Made by a program: the position numbers and the translations under genes. Positions 13,701 to 26,100 of a stretch of DNA of 64,000 nucleotides are shown piece by piece. The notes beneath the pieces were generated by a model, which ran no database searches, was not told the DNA's origin, and saw only the letters and a list, made by a program, of their open reading frames with translations. This stretch comes from Gymnogyps californianus (taxonomy: Eukaryota; Chordata; Aves; Accipitriformes; Cathartidae). How positions within the stretch are numbered: position 1 is the first letter of the stretch; each line of letters begins with the position of its first letter. The stretch spans positions 11,649,794 through 11,713,793 of the forward strand of contig NC_059482.1 in the NCBI RefSeq assembly GCF_018139145.2. Direction: 5' to 3'.

Positions 13701-16110
13701 GTGCGCAGGCTGGTGTGATGGTGCTGGCTCTCCTGCTTTTCACAGCAATCCACAGCTGTGGATTGATTATATGATCTCCTAACAATGTTTCTCCTATATG
13801 ATGAGTTGCTGTGTGTGGCACTCCAAACTGATGGGTTTCCCCATCGTCCCCTGTTTGGTAACTCTCAGCTCCTGGGCTTAGGTGGCTCCAGCAGCTTGCT
13901 CTGTTCTCCTCATTCAGGGTGTCTCGCTTCTTACCTCCACCAGGATCTCCCTTCCTGGACTCCTCAGCCAGCCCCATTTCTCTTTGTCCATTATTTGTCA
14001 GTCCTGTCTCGCCTCACTGGATCTTCCTTCCCCTGGCTCCTTTCATCACTCCAGCTCCATTTTTCAGCTCCTTCCCCATCCTGATTTTCTCTTGTGGCCT
14101 AGAAAGGGCACAGCATTGACAGACACCTTGTCCCACTTGTTCTTCCCCCTCCCTCTTAGTCTTGCTTGCATCTGCTCTGCTTTCAAGTCAGTCCATCCTC
14201 TCAAAGAGTGCTGAGGTATTGGTGAAGGCATGAAACACTGAACTGGAAAACACCAACAATTTTTTTTCTTTTTTTTTGCTAATCTTACTGGTTAAGCAGA
14301 TGAATTATGGCTGATATTTCTCTGTAGCAGATACACTGGGGAATTTCAGCTCAAGCAGGTGAAGGTTAGTGAAGCCGGTGGTGCTCGGGAAGAGGCTGTC
14401 TCCGTAGGCAGAGTCAGCTCTAGCTTTGGCTGGCCTCCCCTCTGCTCTCAAGACTTATTTTTGCACTAACATTTTGGCTTTCCACGTCAATGCTGGGCGC
14501 AGCTCCATTTACACTGGTGTGCTTGCCAACGTGATGCTTTGGCTTTTACCATGTCACCAGATCTGTCCCCTGGATTCTGGCACTTTTGCAGGGTTCGCCT
14601 GGTACCAGCAGGTTTTTGGCAGGGGCTGGTCCACCCAGGCAGGCTGTGCCCGGCCCCAAGACCCGGCAGGACAGATGCTGGGGGCTGCTGCGAGGCAGAG
14701 GGCATGATTCACCTTTAGATGCAATGCAACCATCTTGCTGAATCCTTGGGTTATTTTTTGCTCAGCTGGCCAAATTCGAAGCAATGAATCAAAAAAGCCA
14801 CCCTGGTAAAATCTGTTCAAGTGCATAGAGTCATTCAATGTGTTGCTGATTTCCTCTTCTGCAGCAAGGCACCGGCCTTTCAGGCATGCTGAGTGTAAAG
14901 AGCCTCACAGCTTTCAAATTTACAGCTGTCCAAATCAAATGTGTGAACTCGATGGAGTTTGTTTGTTTAATTCTGCTTTATAATACACTTAACTTGATAC
15001 CAAGTAAAAGAAGTAATCTGGCAAAGACATCATTAAACAGTTTAATAAGGACGGGATGACTCATTTTGTTTGAACAAATGGCTTATTTTGCAATCAGAAG
15101 TACAAATGTTAACCAGCTTTATTTTTAGTTGAAAATGTCAAGAGGTCAGAAACAATTAAAGCAACTGTAAGGTGGGAGTCCCCAGAGTTTGTGTTCTCTT
15201 GGATTTACACCTTACTAAAATTGCTTTTATTGCAGCTTAGCGACTTACTAACATTTTTCTGATAAGATAACGGGAAATGACTGTGTAGGCATATTTACTG
15301 GTAAGAAGAGCTTAGAGTCAAACAGAAATGGAGCATACTTTTCATTTTAACAGAACAAGAGCTGGGAAACTGAGAGGATCTGCTTTTTCTTTGCATGATT
15401 TGAAATGTAGTGATTGTATTTTAAAAGGAACGTCTGACCTGCTTAGGACTTTCTCATCAGCTCAGAAATCAATTTTTTGAATATCAGCTACAAGCTATTT
15501 CATGTTGCAGTTCCTCCTTTGAAAGTTTATTGTGTTTAGAGAAAAGAGAATGTGTAAGTGCAAAGAGCAACTAACTGCAGCTCAGCAACAGGACTGCTTT
15601 GAGAACAGGCACTTCGGGTGTCAGGAGGCACTGCTGTTGAACCTGTCCCTAGCAAGCCATGCGCTAGCAAGGCTGGAGGCAAATTCAGGGGAGAATGTTC
15701 CTTTTGCTGCTCCTGATGTCAGGGGGTTCAGATTTATTGGCCCCATGTAATTACGCAGCATGAGCTCCCTGATGCAGCATCTCACTCAGCCTGTCCCTGG
15801 TGTACCCAACATAGCAGAGGCACCACCTGAGTCACCTGCGGGGCTGCTCTGCCGGGGGTCACCATGGAGCTTGTGTGATCCCAGGAGGGTGGCAGGGGCC
15901 TGTGGCCCAAGGGGGATTGGACCCTACACAGCTTTGCGCCACGGTGCTGGTGGTGGTGGACAATTCCGGTGCTTGCAGTATGTTGCTCTGCCTGGTGTTG
16001 CATCAGCACCACAGACTGAAACACGCCTTGTGCTCTCGCTGCTGTCGCTGCCTGATGTGCTTCTCATCCCCAGCTGCAATACCTTGGTAACCACGTGTTC
16101 TCTGTAACAG
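7792..16110 (+). other. PEPD: PEPD last intron
   Basis: This 8,319-bp intron runs from GTGAGT at 7792 to TAACAG at 16110 and joins two phase-0 exon ends. It contains an ancient repeat near 11868-11970 and an unusually long antisense reading frame at 13108-13977 without recognisable domains. The 8660-8870 part is rich in TAAT-type words and might be a conserved non-coding element. I see nothing else that I can name. Confidence 0.85.
11868..11970. repeat. Ancient amniote interspersed repeat fragment
   Basis: Within the PEPD intron, the word order GATGAAGGGACTGTGTGCCTGAAGCTTC, then CAGTTGATCTAATAAAA, then TGGCCTCACCCTAC matches a 3'-terminal repeat segment that I recognise from turtle, crocodile and bird genomes (GATGAAGGGCTCTGTG ... 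AAGCTTG ... GTTGGTCCAATAAAA ... CCTCACCC). It contains an AATAAA that belongs to the repeat and need not be a PEPD signal. Family name not certain. Confidence 0.6.
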
Positions 16111-16260
16111 GTCCGGATCGAGGACGATATCGCAGTGACAGCCAGTGGAATGGAGCTGCTAACGTGCGTCCCACGTACTGTTGAAGAAATAGAGGCTTTC
16201 ATGGCAGAAGGCCAAAGCAGTGCCAAGTCATTTGACTGCCTCTCCAGCCAAAAGCAGTAA
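16111..16260 (+). CDS. PEPD: PEPD (prolidase), last coding exon
   Basis: This exon encodes the prolidase C-terminus, 49 residues and a TAA stop, starting [19 protein letters not shown] and continuing [13 protein letters not shown]. The glutamate at 16120-16122 in VRIEDD corresponds to a conserved metal ligand (human E452), and the [15 protein letters not shown] stretch is the family's C-terminal signature. The acceptor is TGTAACAG ending at 16110 and the phase matches the previous exon. The final 22 or so residues after EAFMA diverge from the mammalian tail, as expected for the unstructured end. The short 3'UTR ends tail-to-tail with CEBPG. Confidence 0.96.
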   Translation, partial: VRIEDDIAVTASGMELLTCVPRTVEEIEAFMAEGQSSAKSFDCLSSQKQ

Positions 16261-16355
16261 ACTTCAGGATGATACTTACTGTCTCACACTAATCAGTCAT
16301 CGTTCTGATTTAATGCTGCAGCATATAAAATAAAATGCATGCAATTCTTAATAGC
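16261..16355 (+). other. PEPD: PEPD 3'UTR (likely short)
   Basis: This follows the TAA stop. The first canonical poly(A) hexamer, AATAAA at 16329-16334, lies about 70 nt after the stop, so the transcript may end near 16350. Later hexamers (for example near 17273) could give longer forms; no transcript data are available here. Confidence 0.55.
16329..16334 (+). terminator. PEPD: Candidate PEPD poly(A) signal AATAAA
   Basis: First canonical hexamer after the PEPD stop codon, in the motif ATAAAATAAAATG. The downstream region is not strikingly GT-rich, so usage is uncertain. Confidence 0.5.
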
Positions 16356-19300
16356 AAGAGAGGCAGGCAGGCTATTAGCTGGAATGATTCATTCATTAAA
16401 AATGAAGGTAGAAGGCTTCAGCACTTGATATCCAGGTAACTCAAATGCTGCTGCTTGCAATCAGCAGTTTACATTACCAAGTGCCACCTGAATAACCCTG
16501 GTGCATTATCTGTGGGGCTTATACTTCTGTCAAATCTCAGCTCAGATGTATCTTCCCATTAAATCTGAATTTTGATGATTGGGACTCTTTAAAATACCAA
16601 ATGGATTATCTGAATGCTGTCAGCAATTGTAACAATACAAGTCCTTTTTTAAACTTCATCATAAGTACTGCAAAAAACATAGAAATAAGCTGTTCTCAGT
16701 GGACATAATGACACTTATATTTTTCTTATGGATCTTATTTCAGTGTCAATGGAGTAAGCAGAATCAAATTTTTATTAAAATTCATCCTTGGCATCATTTA
16801 TGCTCACAATTTTGTGATCATCATGCTCTTCTGCTCCCGTTCCTCCTTCGTTATCTGACCTTTCTACCAATTTGTGCTCTGGAAACTTTGACCCTTCATT
16901 AGCCAGATTTTTCTGCTCTGGGTAGTGGGTGTACTGATCCTTCACACACAGCCTGATGCCTATTAGATTTGTCCATCTATTTGTTCCTTAAAAACGTAGA
17001 TTGCTGTGATGTTCATGAGCCTTAGGAATTGCAAGAAGGGAGTATCTTTGCTGCAGGGCTCAGGGTCAGTCAGCAGTATATGCTGTGCAGAATGATAGAG
17101 TTATTTTTAACTGTCCAGTGTTAGCCAGTTCAGAATGAAATCATGTAAATTTTATTTGGATACACCAGAAACATATTAATAACGATCATAAAATGATTTT
17201 CCATTCATGCAAGATTTAAATTACCCATAGAAGCCTTTCTGTACTGTAGGTATTCATCAGCCTGCAGGAGAATAAATACATTTCTTGCATCATAAAATAG
17301 CACTAGTTGCTGTAACTACGTAAAAATAATCTTGCTCACTTTATGAACACATCAAAACTCCTGTTTGGTCTTCAGGCTCCGCTGCACAGTTTGACTGCAA
17401 AGCCACTTCAGAACATCTCTCTGCCGTGTCAGGGGGAACTGAAGTCACAGCAGGATGTCAGGGCCTTTCTGAGTCTTGCCGTTTGCCAGATGAGGATTTT
17501 CCCCCTGTGAAGGGATCGTCTGACTTGATCATCTCAGCATCTCGGTTCTGTTGGTCACATCCTGAAGCTGGCACGCAGGCAGTGGGACCAACTGTGAGCT
17601 TCTGGGTGCCTGCAAGTGCCTGTCTTACATGGAGCATACAACACAACATGGGCTTGAACGGTGTCAAAAACTACTGTGTTGCTGTCTTTGTGCCCCCCAC
17701 CTGGGTCTGGATTTAGGTCTGAAATAATTTCCTTAAAAATTGTCAAATGTTTTGCTCTACAGAGAGCTCTTTTTGCTAATTGGGTTGATGTGTGTGACAA
17801 GAACCTGCTCTTTATTCGTAACAGCTTGGTGACCCATTGCTAAATAGGAAACTGCATGTTGGAGACTGAAGAAACACATTGTGAAATAATCCAGGGGCCT
17901 TCACTCCTTATGTTTGATGTCACTTTATTAACAAATGAGCCAATTTACATTTTTTAAAGGTTGCTTGGTATTGGTTTGTAGAGGTAAGTGCAGGAGGTCT
18001 CAATTGCAAAGGGGAAGGGGCAAGGAGGGGAGGGTGTGAGATCAGCAGCTTGTATGTGCAACTGCGCTGAGGCTTCCTTCTGTGGCGACTGCGAGTCTCG
18101 TACCTCTGAAATGTAGTACTTGTGTAGAGGACATCAGGCTTTGCTTTGCTAGCTTTGCAGATACAAGAACACAGAAACTACACTGGCGCTGCTCCAGACT
18201 TGTTTCCCCCTAAAACTCGGGAGGTGTTTCAGTGCAAGGCGGTGCTCGTGGCCTCAGCCTTGTTCCTTCCACGTCCAAGTGCTTTCCTGTGGCATGCTCT
18301 GAACACACCCATGGGATCACTCACTGCTTTGGGCACTCTGAAACCTGCTGTTGCTTGGGTTCAATAGCAGTTACTATTTTAAAGTAACACTGCACAGATT
18401 TTCAAAAAAAGAGAGTTTTGGAATTGTTTCAACTAAGCCGTAACCTCAGTCTAGTTAATAGGCCTTTCCCTGCCTGTGATTAATCTTGGCAAATATTGGG
18501 CTCTGCTGCTGCAGAACAGGTCGAGCAATCTGGCATGCTGCAGGAGGCAGAACTGGTTCTGCTTCGACATGTAGCAGCAAACAAACCCTACCACGAGTTC
18601 TGCGGGGAAAGCACTCACTCACGTAACTGGCTTCTCTGTTGTTTTGCTTGCCCAAGACATGGATGCATTTTGGTCTGGGATGGTGCACCGTCTCCCATTT
18701 TCCTTCATAAACAGGCCCATGAACTTGGTGAATATAAATTCATTCTTCCTTCCAGAAGTCTGTTCTGTAATTATGATAATTTTTATCCACTTAAGCAAAA
18801 AGTGAATTAGAACTCTTTTCTAAATTAGCATGGGGAGGGCAGGGAAGTAAGCCTTTAAAAAAAGGCAAAGTGATATTTAATACACTTCAAGTGTATTAGT
18901 GAGGGGAAAATACAGGTTACGGCAAACTTTCTTTTTGACTACATTAGGATATTTTAGGCTGTTAGCTATCATGTTTTCCTAAATGCCTTTTCCCTGTGGT
19001 GCAAACAGACTCTAATAGAGTGGCACCAAAATAATAGAAAGAGTGTGTTATGTTGAGCAAGTTTTGTGTTTAGAAAGGTCCGAGCACTTCTGATATATTT
19101 AAATTGCTTCAGCTCCCTGGGGTTGGATGCACTTTGGATTTATCTGTCACGCCAATTACGCTGCTGCAGCTACAGAGTATAGTTAAAGTGGTAGAGCCTC
19201 CTAGTGCTCATGGAGGCTAGAGTAGACGCATTCTCTTAGTGGTGCAGTGAGAAAATGGGAATAAGGTTTCCTGGTGAAACGTATAGTGCTGTAATGCTCT

Positions 19301-20439
19301 TTCTTGTAGTGACAGGCACTGTATTCTGTCACAGACTATAGTTGTTAAGAAAAATGTGTCAAAAGCAAAACCTTAACTTTTGTAGGCCTACACTGAAATT
19401 TTGTTGTGTAGATGTGTATTTGTTCCAGCCTTTCTTTAGGAAGAAGAGGGAATCGTCCAAGTCACCTAGGTATGAGTGTTCTCCTATGCTTTGCAGTGGA
19501 GGGGTTAGAATGAGGCATTTTGCTGTCACACAGCCTGGGCTGCTCCACGTTGGGGCAAAGAGAGGGAAAGCCTCGCCTCTGCCTTTGCTCGTCAGGGGTC
19601 TGAGACAGCTATTTTGGCAGGAGGGGTCTTAGAATAATAGACTCACACCTTTCTTGCAACCAAACTCTCGCTGAGGGTAGATTTAAAATAATAATTTGTT
19701 ATAATCTTGGGTCCATGGCTTCACATATTAAAGTGATGTGCTGCACACAGCCTACATGCTTCCCTAGGCAAACAAAGCAAGTGCAGAGACTGCTAAGTCA
19801 GAAATGTCATTGTGCAAACAAATGACTTTTCATAACTCAGTGGTTTTGTCTTAAACAAGAAGGAAGTGGAATCAGAGCTGTCAGGAGTAACTGGTGGAGA
19901 AGTCACCCTCCAGAGCATCAGAAAGAGTATGACTCTCACTCCAAGAAATTTAAGAATTTTCACCAAAATCAGAAGCAAATACCAGAGGTTTGGAGCCCCT
20001 GTTCTGGTTATTAGGGGAGGACCCCACATCAGCCTGTCAAACCAACTGCAGGACAACAGGGCCACATAGTCCCAATTCACTGAGCAGACAACCAGGGAAG
20101 ACACTAGCTTCTGCCTTTTGCACCAGAGTAGGTACACAGTTAACAATTGAGATGATACTTTCAGGTCATCTTTTTCCTTGTAGTTTTTGGTGTGCTGTTC
20201 CTACACACACCCCCACACACACCCTTTAATTGCACTATATTTTCAGTCTTAATTTTTTTTTTTTGTTAAATCAGTAATTCAGCCAAAACTGTAACGAGTT
20301 TCTGATTCTTTGCACTGAGTAAAAACCCGAGTGGAAGACAGGAATGGAGACTGTTGCACTGATTTCTCAAAGATAGCTGCTTGTGGTGCGCACCTCTGCA
20401 TTTGAGGGAAATAGAAAAGAGACAGGAAAAATGAGGCCA
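16356..20439. other. PEPD-CEBPG tail-to-tail intergenic spacer
   Basis: About 4.1 kb separate the convergent 3' ends of PEPD and CEBPG. The open frames here are short and shaped by chance. A CA-rich stretch lies near 20201-20223. I see no RNA gene, no recognisable repeat and no coding exon. Confidence 0.6.
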
Positions 20440-22032
20440 CCACTAGAAGCAAAAGGTTTTTATTAGCTTCTCATACTTCAACCCTACCTACTTAAGCTGC
20501 AGCTAGAACCAAAAAACATATCTTTGTAAAAAGACTACCATAATCCAAAACAATCCATAAACGTTTTCCGCATGTATTAGAAGTTTAAATTAAAAAACAA
20601 CTTTTCAAGGTTTCATTTTCTAACAGCATCTTCATAGAAATAATATCCAAGTTCTCTTCCTAAGTACAGATACAAGGCAAACAAGCATCCTACAAAATAA
20701 TCTACGGAAAAGGTAGTGTAGGAGGGAAATTAAGACAGTGTAATAATCCACTAGCCAGACACACAGGTTAAATGTAACACAACCATACCGTCAATGAAAT
20801 ACTTAAAAATGAAAATAAATTAAGGTTACATCAAAGTTCCTGCTTTAATTTTATTGTTTAAATCCTCAATATAGTACATACCACTGCATTATGGATCATG
20901 GCAAAGACTTAGCACTAGCATTAAAAAAGTTGCTATAGAAAAACTTTTATGAAAATAAAACAAGACTGAAGATACTCCTTAACACAACTATATGATGGCT
21001 ATAGAAATTCCACTGAATCAGTTTTTCAAACTAGGGCCATTTTTAACATCACTGTGAATTTCTGCAAGATCTTGGTTGCAAATCTGAACAGCCATGAAAA
21101 TGGAGATGAATGTCAACGAGCAGTGATCCATACATTGTGGCTGAACAGATGCTGTCTTACCCCTTTCATTGCTTAGCCAAGCTGCACATTTTGTTCTCCC
21201 TGATGCCTGCACCCCAGCAAGAATGCAGTTTTGCAGAGCAGTTTTTTGGTAGCATTTTGACATTTTCTGAAAACCAAAATCATGTTCTCATAAGGCCCCA
21301 GTCACTATGTGAGCAACATGAACACAGGCTTAAAAGGCTTTGTCAGTGTGCTGCTTTACCTCTCGTACATGATGCTTCAGACTCATTTGCCATTTGGAAG
21401 CCAACTGCCTGTATATATCATGATAGTATATTGCTATTTTTCTAGAAAACATCAGTAAGCATCCCAGCTCGCTATTACTACACCCTCCCCATTAACTATA
21501 ACTGGATAGGAAAGACCTAAGTAAGTGGGGCTTTATAGGACTTGCTCTACAGATTTAAAGTAATCCATCAAACAGGAAAGCACACACCCTCCATGGCCTT
21601 TGCAGTTTTGTAACATGTAATGGAGAAAACAATGGGCTTAAATACACTAAAAGGTATTTAAAAGACATTTTATCCAATGATGAGTTTCTGATACTACAGT
21701 GAACCATCTTGCTGGATTCCTCCCATTATGCAAACTATAAGAAAGTAAGTGAACATTTCTGTGAAAATGCTATTTCCCTAATACTAAGTTCCTTGTTGAC
21801 TATGAATTTAGATCTGCATTTATTAGATAAATCTTTTAGAGGAAAAAAATATTTAAAACAAATACCCTAAGCAGTTTCTGGTTTAATTGTATCAAATCTT
21901 CAGTGTTAAACCTAAAAACAAGAAAATTCCACAAAATGATGGTTAAAAGAACAGAGTTTTTGCTTGGTTACTGCATGGGCGTTGCAGACAAGCTGCACCT
22001 CGAGAGTTCATTTCATAAGGCTGCAACAGTGT
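20440..22032 (-). other. CEBPG: CEBPG 3'UTR
   Basis: This is about 1.6 kb of AT-rich DNA directly downstream of the CEBPG stop codon on the minus strand. It ends at a strong poly(A) signal (TTTATT on the plus strand at 20459-20464), followed in the minus direction by a GT-rich element (AGTGGTGGCCTC). A long AT-rich 3'UTR in the same exon as the CDS is usual for CEBPG in vertebrates. Confidence 0.7.
20459..20464 (-). terminator. CEBPG: CEBPG poly(A) signal AATAAA
   Basis: AATAAA on the minus strand, with cleavage expected near 20440-20450 and the GT-rich element AGTGGTGGCCTC close downstream. An alternative proximal hexamer is near 20850. Confidence 0.65.
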
Positions 22033-22485
22033 CTACTGTCCATTGTTTTCTGGATTTGTTGTGGTGGTTTCAGTGCCAACAGGTTGCACATTGTCTGCAA
22101 GATTGTGCGCGTGCTCGAGGAACAAGTCTTTCAGTACGCTCAGCTCCTTGGTCAGGAGCTTAATTTTTGCCTCTAAACGTTCATTTTCTTCTTTGAGCTG
22201 GTTGACCCTTTGCAGTGTGTCTTGTGCTTTCTGCTTGCTTTTTAACCGGCTCTTTTTCACTGCCATGTTGTTTCGCTCTCTGCGCTGACGATACTCATCA
22301 CTGTTTCTATCCACAAAGGAATTTTTCTTTCCCTGTTTGCTCGGAGGCACAGCTTTGCCTCCGCCACCAGGACTAACGGGTACCAGCTGGGGAACCTGCT
22401 GCAAACCACTGGTGTGTGCCTGGGTGTGAATCACGCTTACTCCGTTCGCATCTGTAGCGGTGTTCTGTTGGGATGTCTTGCTCAT
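22033..22485 (-). CDS. CEBPG: CCAAT/enhancer-binding protein gamma (C/EBP-gamma)
   Basis: This intact 150-codon frame is the same length as mammalian C/EBP-gamma. It starts MSKTSQQN and includes VSVIHTQAH and GLQQVPQLVP in a short N-terminal region of about 57 residues. The basic region (about residues 60-86) includes RNSDEYRQRRERNNMAVKKS, and the leucine zipper has leucines at 97, 104, 111 and 118. The acidic C-terminal tail ends NNGQ. The protein lacks the activation domains of other C/EBPs; in the family it works in the nucleus as a heterodimer partner, inhibiting or redirecting C/EBP-alpha and beta and pairing with ATF4 in stress-induced and antioxidant gene expression. The ATG at 22485 is chosen because it matches the conserved MSK start; the frame stays open further upstream but only from a non-ATG codon. 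The CDS is in one exon, preceded by a 5.1-kb intron in the 5'UTR. It is divergent from CEBPA and convergent with PEPD. Confidence 0.98.
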   Translation of the reverse strand: MSKTSQQNTATDANGVSVIHTQAHTSGLQQVPQLVPVSPGGGGKAVPPSKQGKKNSFVDRNSDEYRQRRERNNMAVKKSRLKSKQKAQDTLQRVNQLKEENERLEAKIKLLTKELSVLKDLFLEHAHNLADNVQPVGTETTTTNPENNGQ

Positions 22486-22596
22486 TTGGACAGGCTCTTC
22501 TTGGACACGACAGAATTGGATTAGAAGACTGAAAACTGTTTTGTTTCTGGAAGGTGTTTCCAACAGGTCTTCACATGGATTAAGGGCAAGGTGAAC
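22486..22596 (-). other. CEBPG: CEBPG 5'UTR portion in exon 2
   Basis: On the minus strand the acceptor is a long T tract followed by CCTGCTAG, so exon 2 begins at 22596, 111 nt before the ATG. The leader contains one upstream ATG that is directly followed by TGA (22571-22576). Confidence 0.8.
22571..22576 (-). promoter_or_regulatory. Start-stop element (ATGTGA) in CEBPG 5'UTR
   Basis: The only upstream ATG in the exon-2 leader is immediately followed by a TGA stop, forming a minimal one-codon uORF 85 nt before the main ATG. Its initiation context is weak (T at -3). Such elements can hold ribosomes and alter downstream initiation; a function here is inference. Confidence 0.5.
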
Positions 22597-22749
22597 CTAG
22601 CAGGAAAAAAAAATGCTGTTAAAGGTGCTGTCTTCAGCTACAATCTTATACATCACTGGCTTTAGCATAAGGTACTGATGGTACATCTGGCAATAACACA
22701 TCACAACTGTGCTGGAAGTGGACAAGCTGCCAACTACATTTCAGAAGCC

Positions 22750-23190
22750 TCTCGAACGTATTTGGATTGGAAGGGACTGTTACTGGGTCATCTAGTCAAG
22801 CTGTTTGCATTGTTCACTGGCTTTACTCAGTTATTCCAAAGCCATCCCTGATGGATGGATGTCTAGCCTAGCCTTGAATATCTCCAGTTTCACAACCTCT
22901 GTCTTGGCAACAGGTTCCACTGTCTAACTTTTCCTCCAGTTATATAATTTTCTTAATTTTCAGACTGGAGTTTTCCTTCTGCAGCTTAAACCTATTAACA
23001 GCCTGACTCTTGACCAACAGGAGTACTTGATCCTTGTCCTCTTCAGACCATCCCTCTGGGTTGCACAAATTCCTCCCTGGTCTCTTTTCTCTGGAGTGAG
23101 GGTGCTCAGACTGTCCACCTTTCCTCAGTCATCTTACAGCACTTGCTTTTGAAGATGATGTCGAAATTGATGACTGTTTTAAGGTCTCAC
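22750..23190 (-). mobile_element. CR1 LINE 3' fragment
   Basis: Read on the plus strand, the block has the antisense landmarks of avian CR1: TTGGATTGGAAGGGACTG, TCATCTAGTCAAG, GCCTTGAATATCTCCAG, CACAACCTCTG, and a region matching the CTTGTCCTCTTCAGACC and CTCTGGAGTGAGGGTGCTC segments. It is therefore a CR1 inserted in minus orientation with its 3' end near 22750 and truncated 5' end near 23190. It is strongly diverged and has no coding capacity. CR1 is the dominant LINE of birds, which supports an avian source. Confidence 0.85.
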
Positions 23191-26100
23191 TAGTACTGAG
23201 TGGAAAAAAATAATCTATGGAAAAAGGTAAAAAGCCTGCTGCAAAGGCTGTGACTGAGTGACATCAAAGGAACCCCTTCAACCACAAGCAAGGTAAGACA
23301 AGCTAAGCCTGTAATGATACTGTAACGAGCACATGGGACAGGAACACAGGGTGATGGCAATGTGAGAATCACTACACGGCAAAGACGGGACTGTTGCCAC
23401 CCATAGGAAGACAGCAGCCACAGCTGACTTGTCCACAAAATACGTTCCCCTGCTGTAGCTCCTGCACCGGTCATTGTCCACTCTCCTTTCCAGCAGACAA
23501 ACAGGCCTGACAAGCAGGACACCCTCTCACCTGACTCACGTTCTCCCGCTGCTGAGGTCAGCCTGCTCCTGACCCTACTGGTGGCACAAGGAGGACTCCA
23601 CCACAGCTGCTGCAGGGACACGGCCCTGGCAAGGCTAACAGCTGCTCCCCTTCTCTTCCCATCTCACGGGATGACCTCCTAAATATCTGGGAGAGAAGTT
23701 TGGGAGAGAAGAGGGGAAGGGCAACAGGGTGGTTCGAAGTTCCTGAAACACCTACCTATGGCTCCAATGAAAAGTACTCTGTGATCAGTCAAATGAGTGT
23801 TGATTTCTTGTCATGTTAAAGAAAAGTATCTAACTGGCATAAATCAATCCTACTCCAAGATCAGCCTGCATTGCAACGGTGCAGCCCTATGCTCTGTCAC
23901 ACACAAACATGCAGTATCACACAACTAGTGTTCAACATCCTCCTTGCCAATCCTCAAGAGGACCCGCTGGGAAAGCAAGCAGTTGAAGTTAGCAGCAGGC
24001 AATGATAACCGCTCAGTATCGGCAGTGTCCAGTGCAGGGATTATGGCTTGCATCAGTAACAGCACAAGAGATGGACGACTGCACTCCTGTGTCTAGCTGA
24101 TGAATGGATGTGGCGAGATGTTTGTAAACAAGCTGCTGTGTGTCACTGGTCATTCTAAACTCACAGGTTCATCAGCTGTTTACTGTTCTTGTTTGTTTGT
24201 TTTTCTCAGCAGTCTGAGTTGCTGTTTTACCTTCTGCTAGGGTATCATTAAAAAGGTTAAAATTCTACTGTCTAGATCAATTGCAAATTTTCTTCCATAA
24301 TGAGGGAGCCAGAACAAGATGCAGCTGCAGAGTGTGGTTCAGTAAAATTCACAGAAAAGCCTAGTAAGTGTTATTCAAAATTAACATTCTCTGTCACCGA
24401 GAGTCTTCTCACTTAAAACAAGTGAAGATGGGCAAGTACACCCACACCCCTCCTATCAAGAAATCTTTTCATTTTCATATTTCAGGGCAGAAAGAGACCA
24501 TCAACTCTTTTTGACATCTGTATAGCCAAATCTATATACATACATGCCTAACCTTTGTATTTAGTATTTTCCTGATTTCAACTCTTAAAGCAACTCTTGC
24601 AAACCACATTTAAGTCTTAGATTCTGACTGAATAAGCTATTTGGTTCAGCAGTTAAACTGACTATACAGCTAACAAGATGTCACTGTGCACAAATACCAA
24701 ACTGGCAGGGCCAGTTGTAGTAGCTGTGCATGTGTGATGGCAGAGACATTTTTAGTCAAGATGCAAGTGTATGCTCCTCTTGCAGCATATACTGGCTTTG
24801 TCTCAGCTTTATTTTTAAATACAGGATTTCTGTAGCCCTCAAAGAGTATATAGCTGTTAGATCGCCTCTGACAACTGAATTTTTCCACTGATTTTTGGCA
24901 TCTTTTCAAAGTCAGACAGAATGCTCTCCTGTCCCCTCTATTTCAACACATTACAGTGCTTGCTAACTTCATCTGGACAGCCCAGTTAAGTAACCCATAC
25001 CATTTTCACGATCTGCTTTTTGTGCTTCATGAGATACCACAGAGGAAGGGGTGGCTCCTGCCTCTGCAGGCACATTACCCGACATGTAACAAGTTTCTTC
25101 ACATCACCAGGTTCCATGCGCTACTTCTCTCTATGTTATCAAAACTATTTAATAATGCTTTAACATTCCCTTCAGATATCTATCAAATTCCCCTGTAATT
25201 CAAAGGAAAAATTATTTGTTCCATTAAACCAAATTTTAATGGAATATTTTAGTTGGGCAGTACATGGATATGAGCAGAGAAGATGAACCGGTGTCAGCTC
25301 TCAAGCAAGCATTCTAGCCCTGCTAGAACAGATCTCCCTCAATTCCTTCCCACTGGAACTGATCCATTTTGTATCAAACAACTGTTTCTTGAGAGACACA
25401 CTCTTATCTGGCCTGATGATGAGAACACTTACCTGGGAGAGATGACACCTGGATTCTTGTCCTGTTCCAACTAATATTTATGCAGAGCAAGTAGCATTAA
25501 CTGTACTGCATCACAGATAACCCAGGAGTGGTAACAGCTGAGGCTTGAAACTAATTTTCCCCCCTGGTTATTTGGAGGCTGGATCCCTATTACCAATTGT
25601 CAGTTCTTCAACAGAAAAATAAGAGGGAAGGATATCCTCGATATCAACAGGTGCTACGGGGCATCCTTCAGGGAATACTGCAAGGAGATTTAAAGGCAGC
25701 AGGTATGAGACATATGGAAGGGGCTGTCAAGAAGGGTGAGGTAAAGGACACAGTAACTGGGGAGAGGCCACGAGGGTGGGACGGCAGATGGGTCTCAGAG
25801 TTAGCTTCTCAGACACAGCGCACACAAATGCAGCTGGTCTGCTCCTCTCCGCAAACAGGTTGGTTTCCTGTGAATGGGTGATAGCCCCAGCACAGCAGGA
25901 GGCAGCTCCTCAGAGAGCCAGCCAAGTTTCCAAGCATCTTGTTCCCATAAAGCTGCTCATTAGCTTAAGCTCAGAGACAGCCCTAGGCTGGTTCCACCCA
26001 GCACATGGTAGTGTTTCCAGTGGCCAGTTAGAACTGCCTTGTTTTCTCCTTGGGCCACCAGTTGGCCACCCAGGACACCAACTGGCCACCCACTACAGCA

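Noticed and set aside
22486..22563. N-terminal extension of CEBPG by 26 residues
   Set aside because: The extension is open but begins at TTG, not ATG, and has no similarity to CEBPG; the conserved MSK start at 22485 is clearly the right one.
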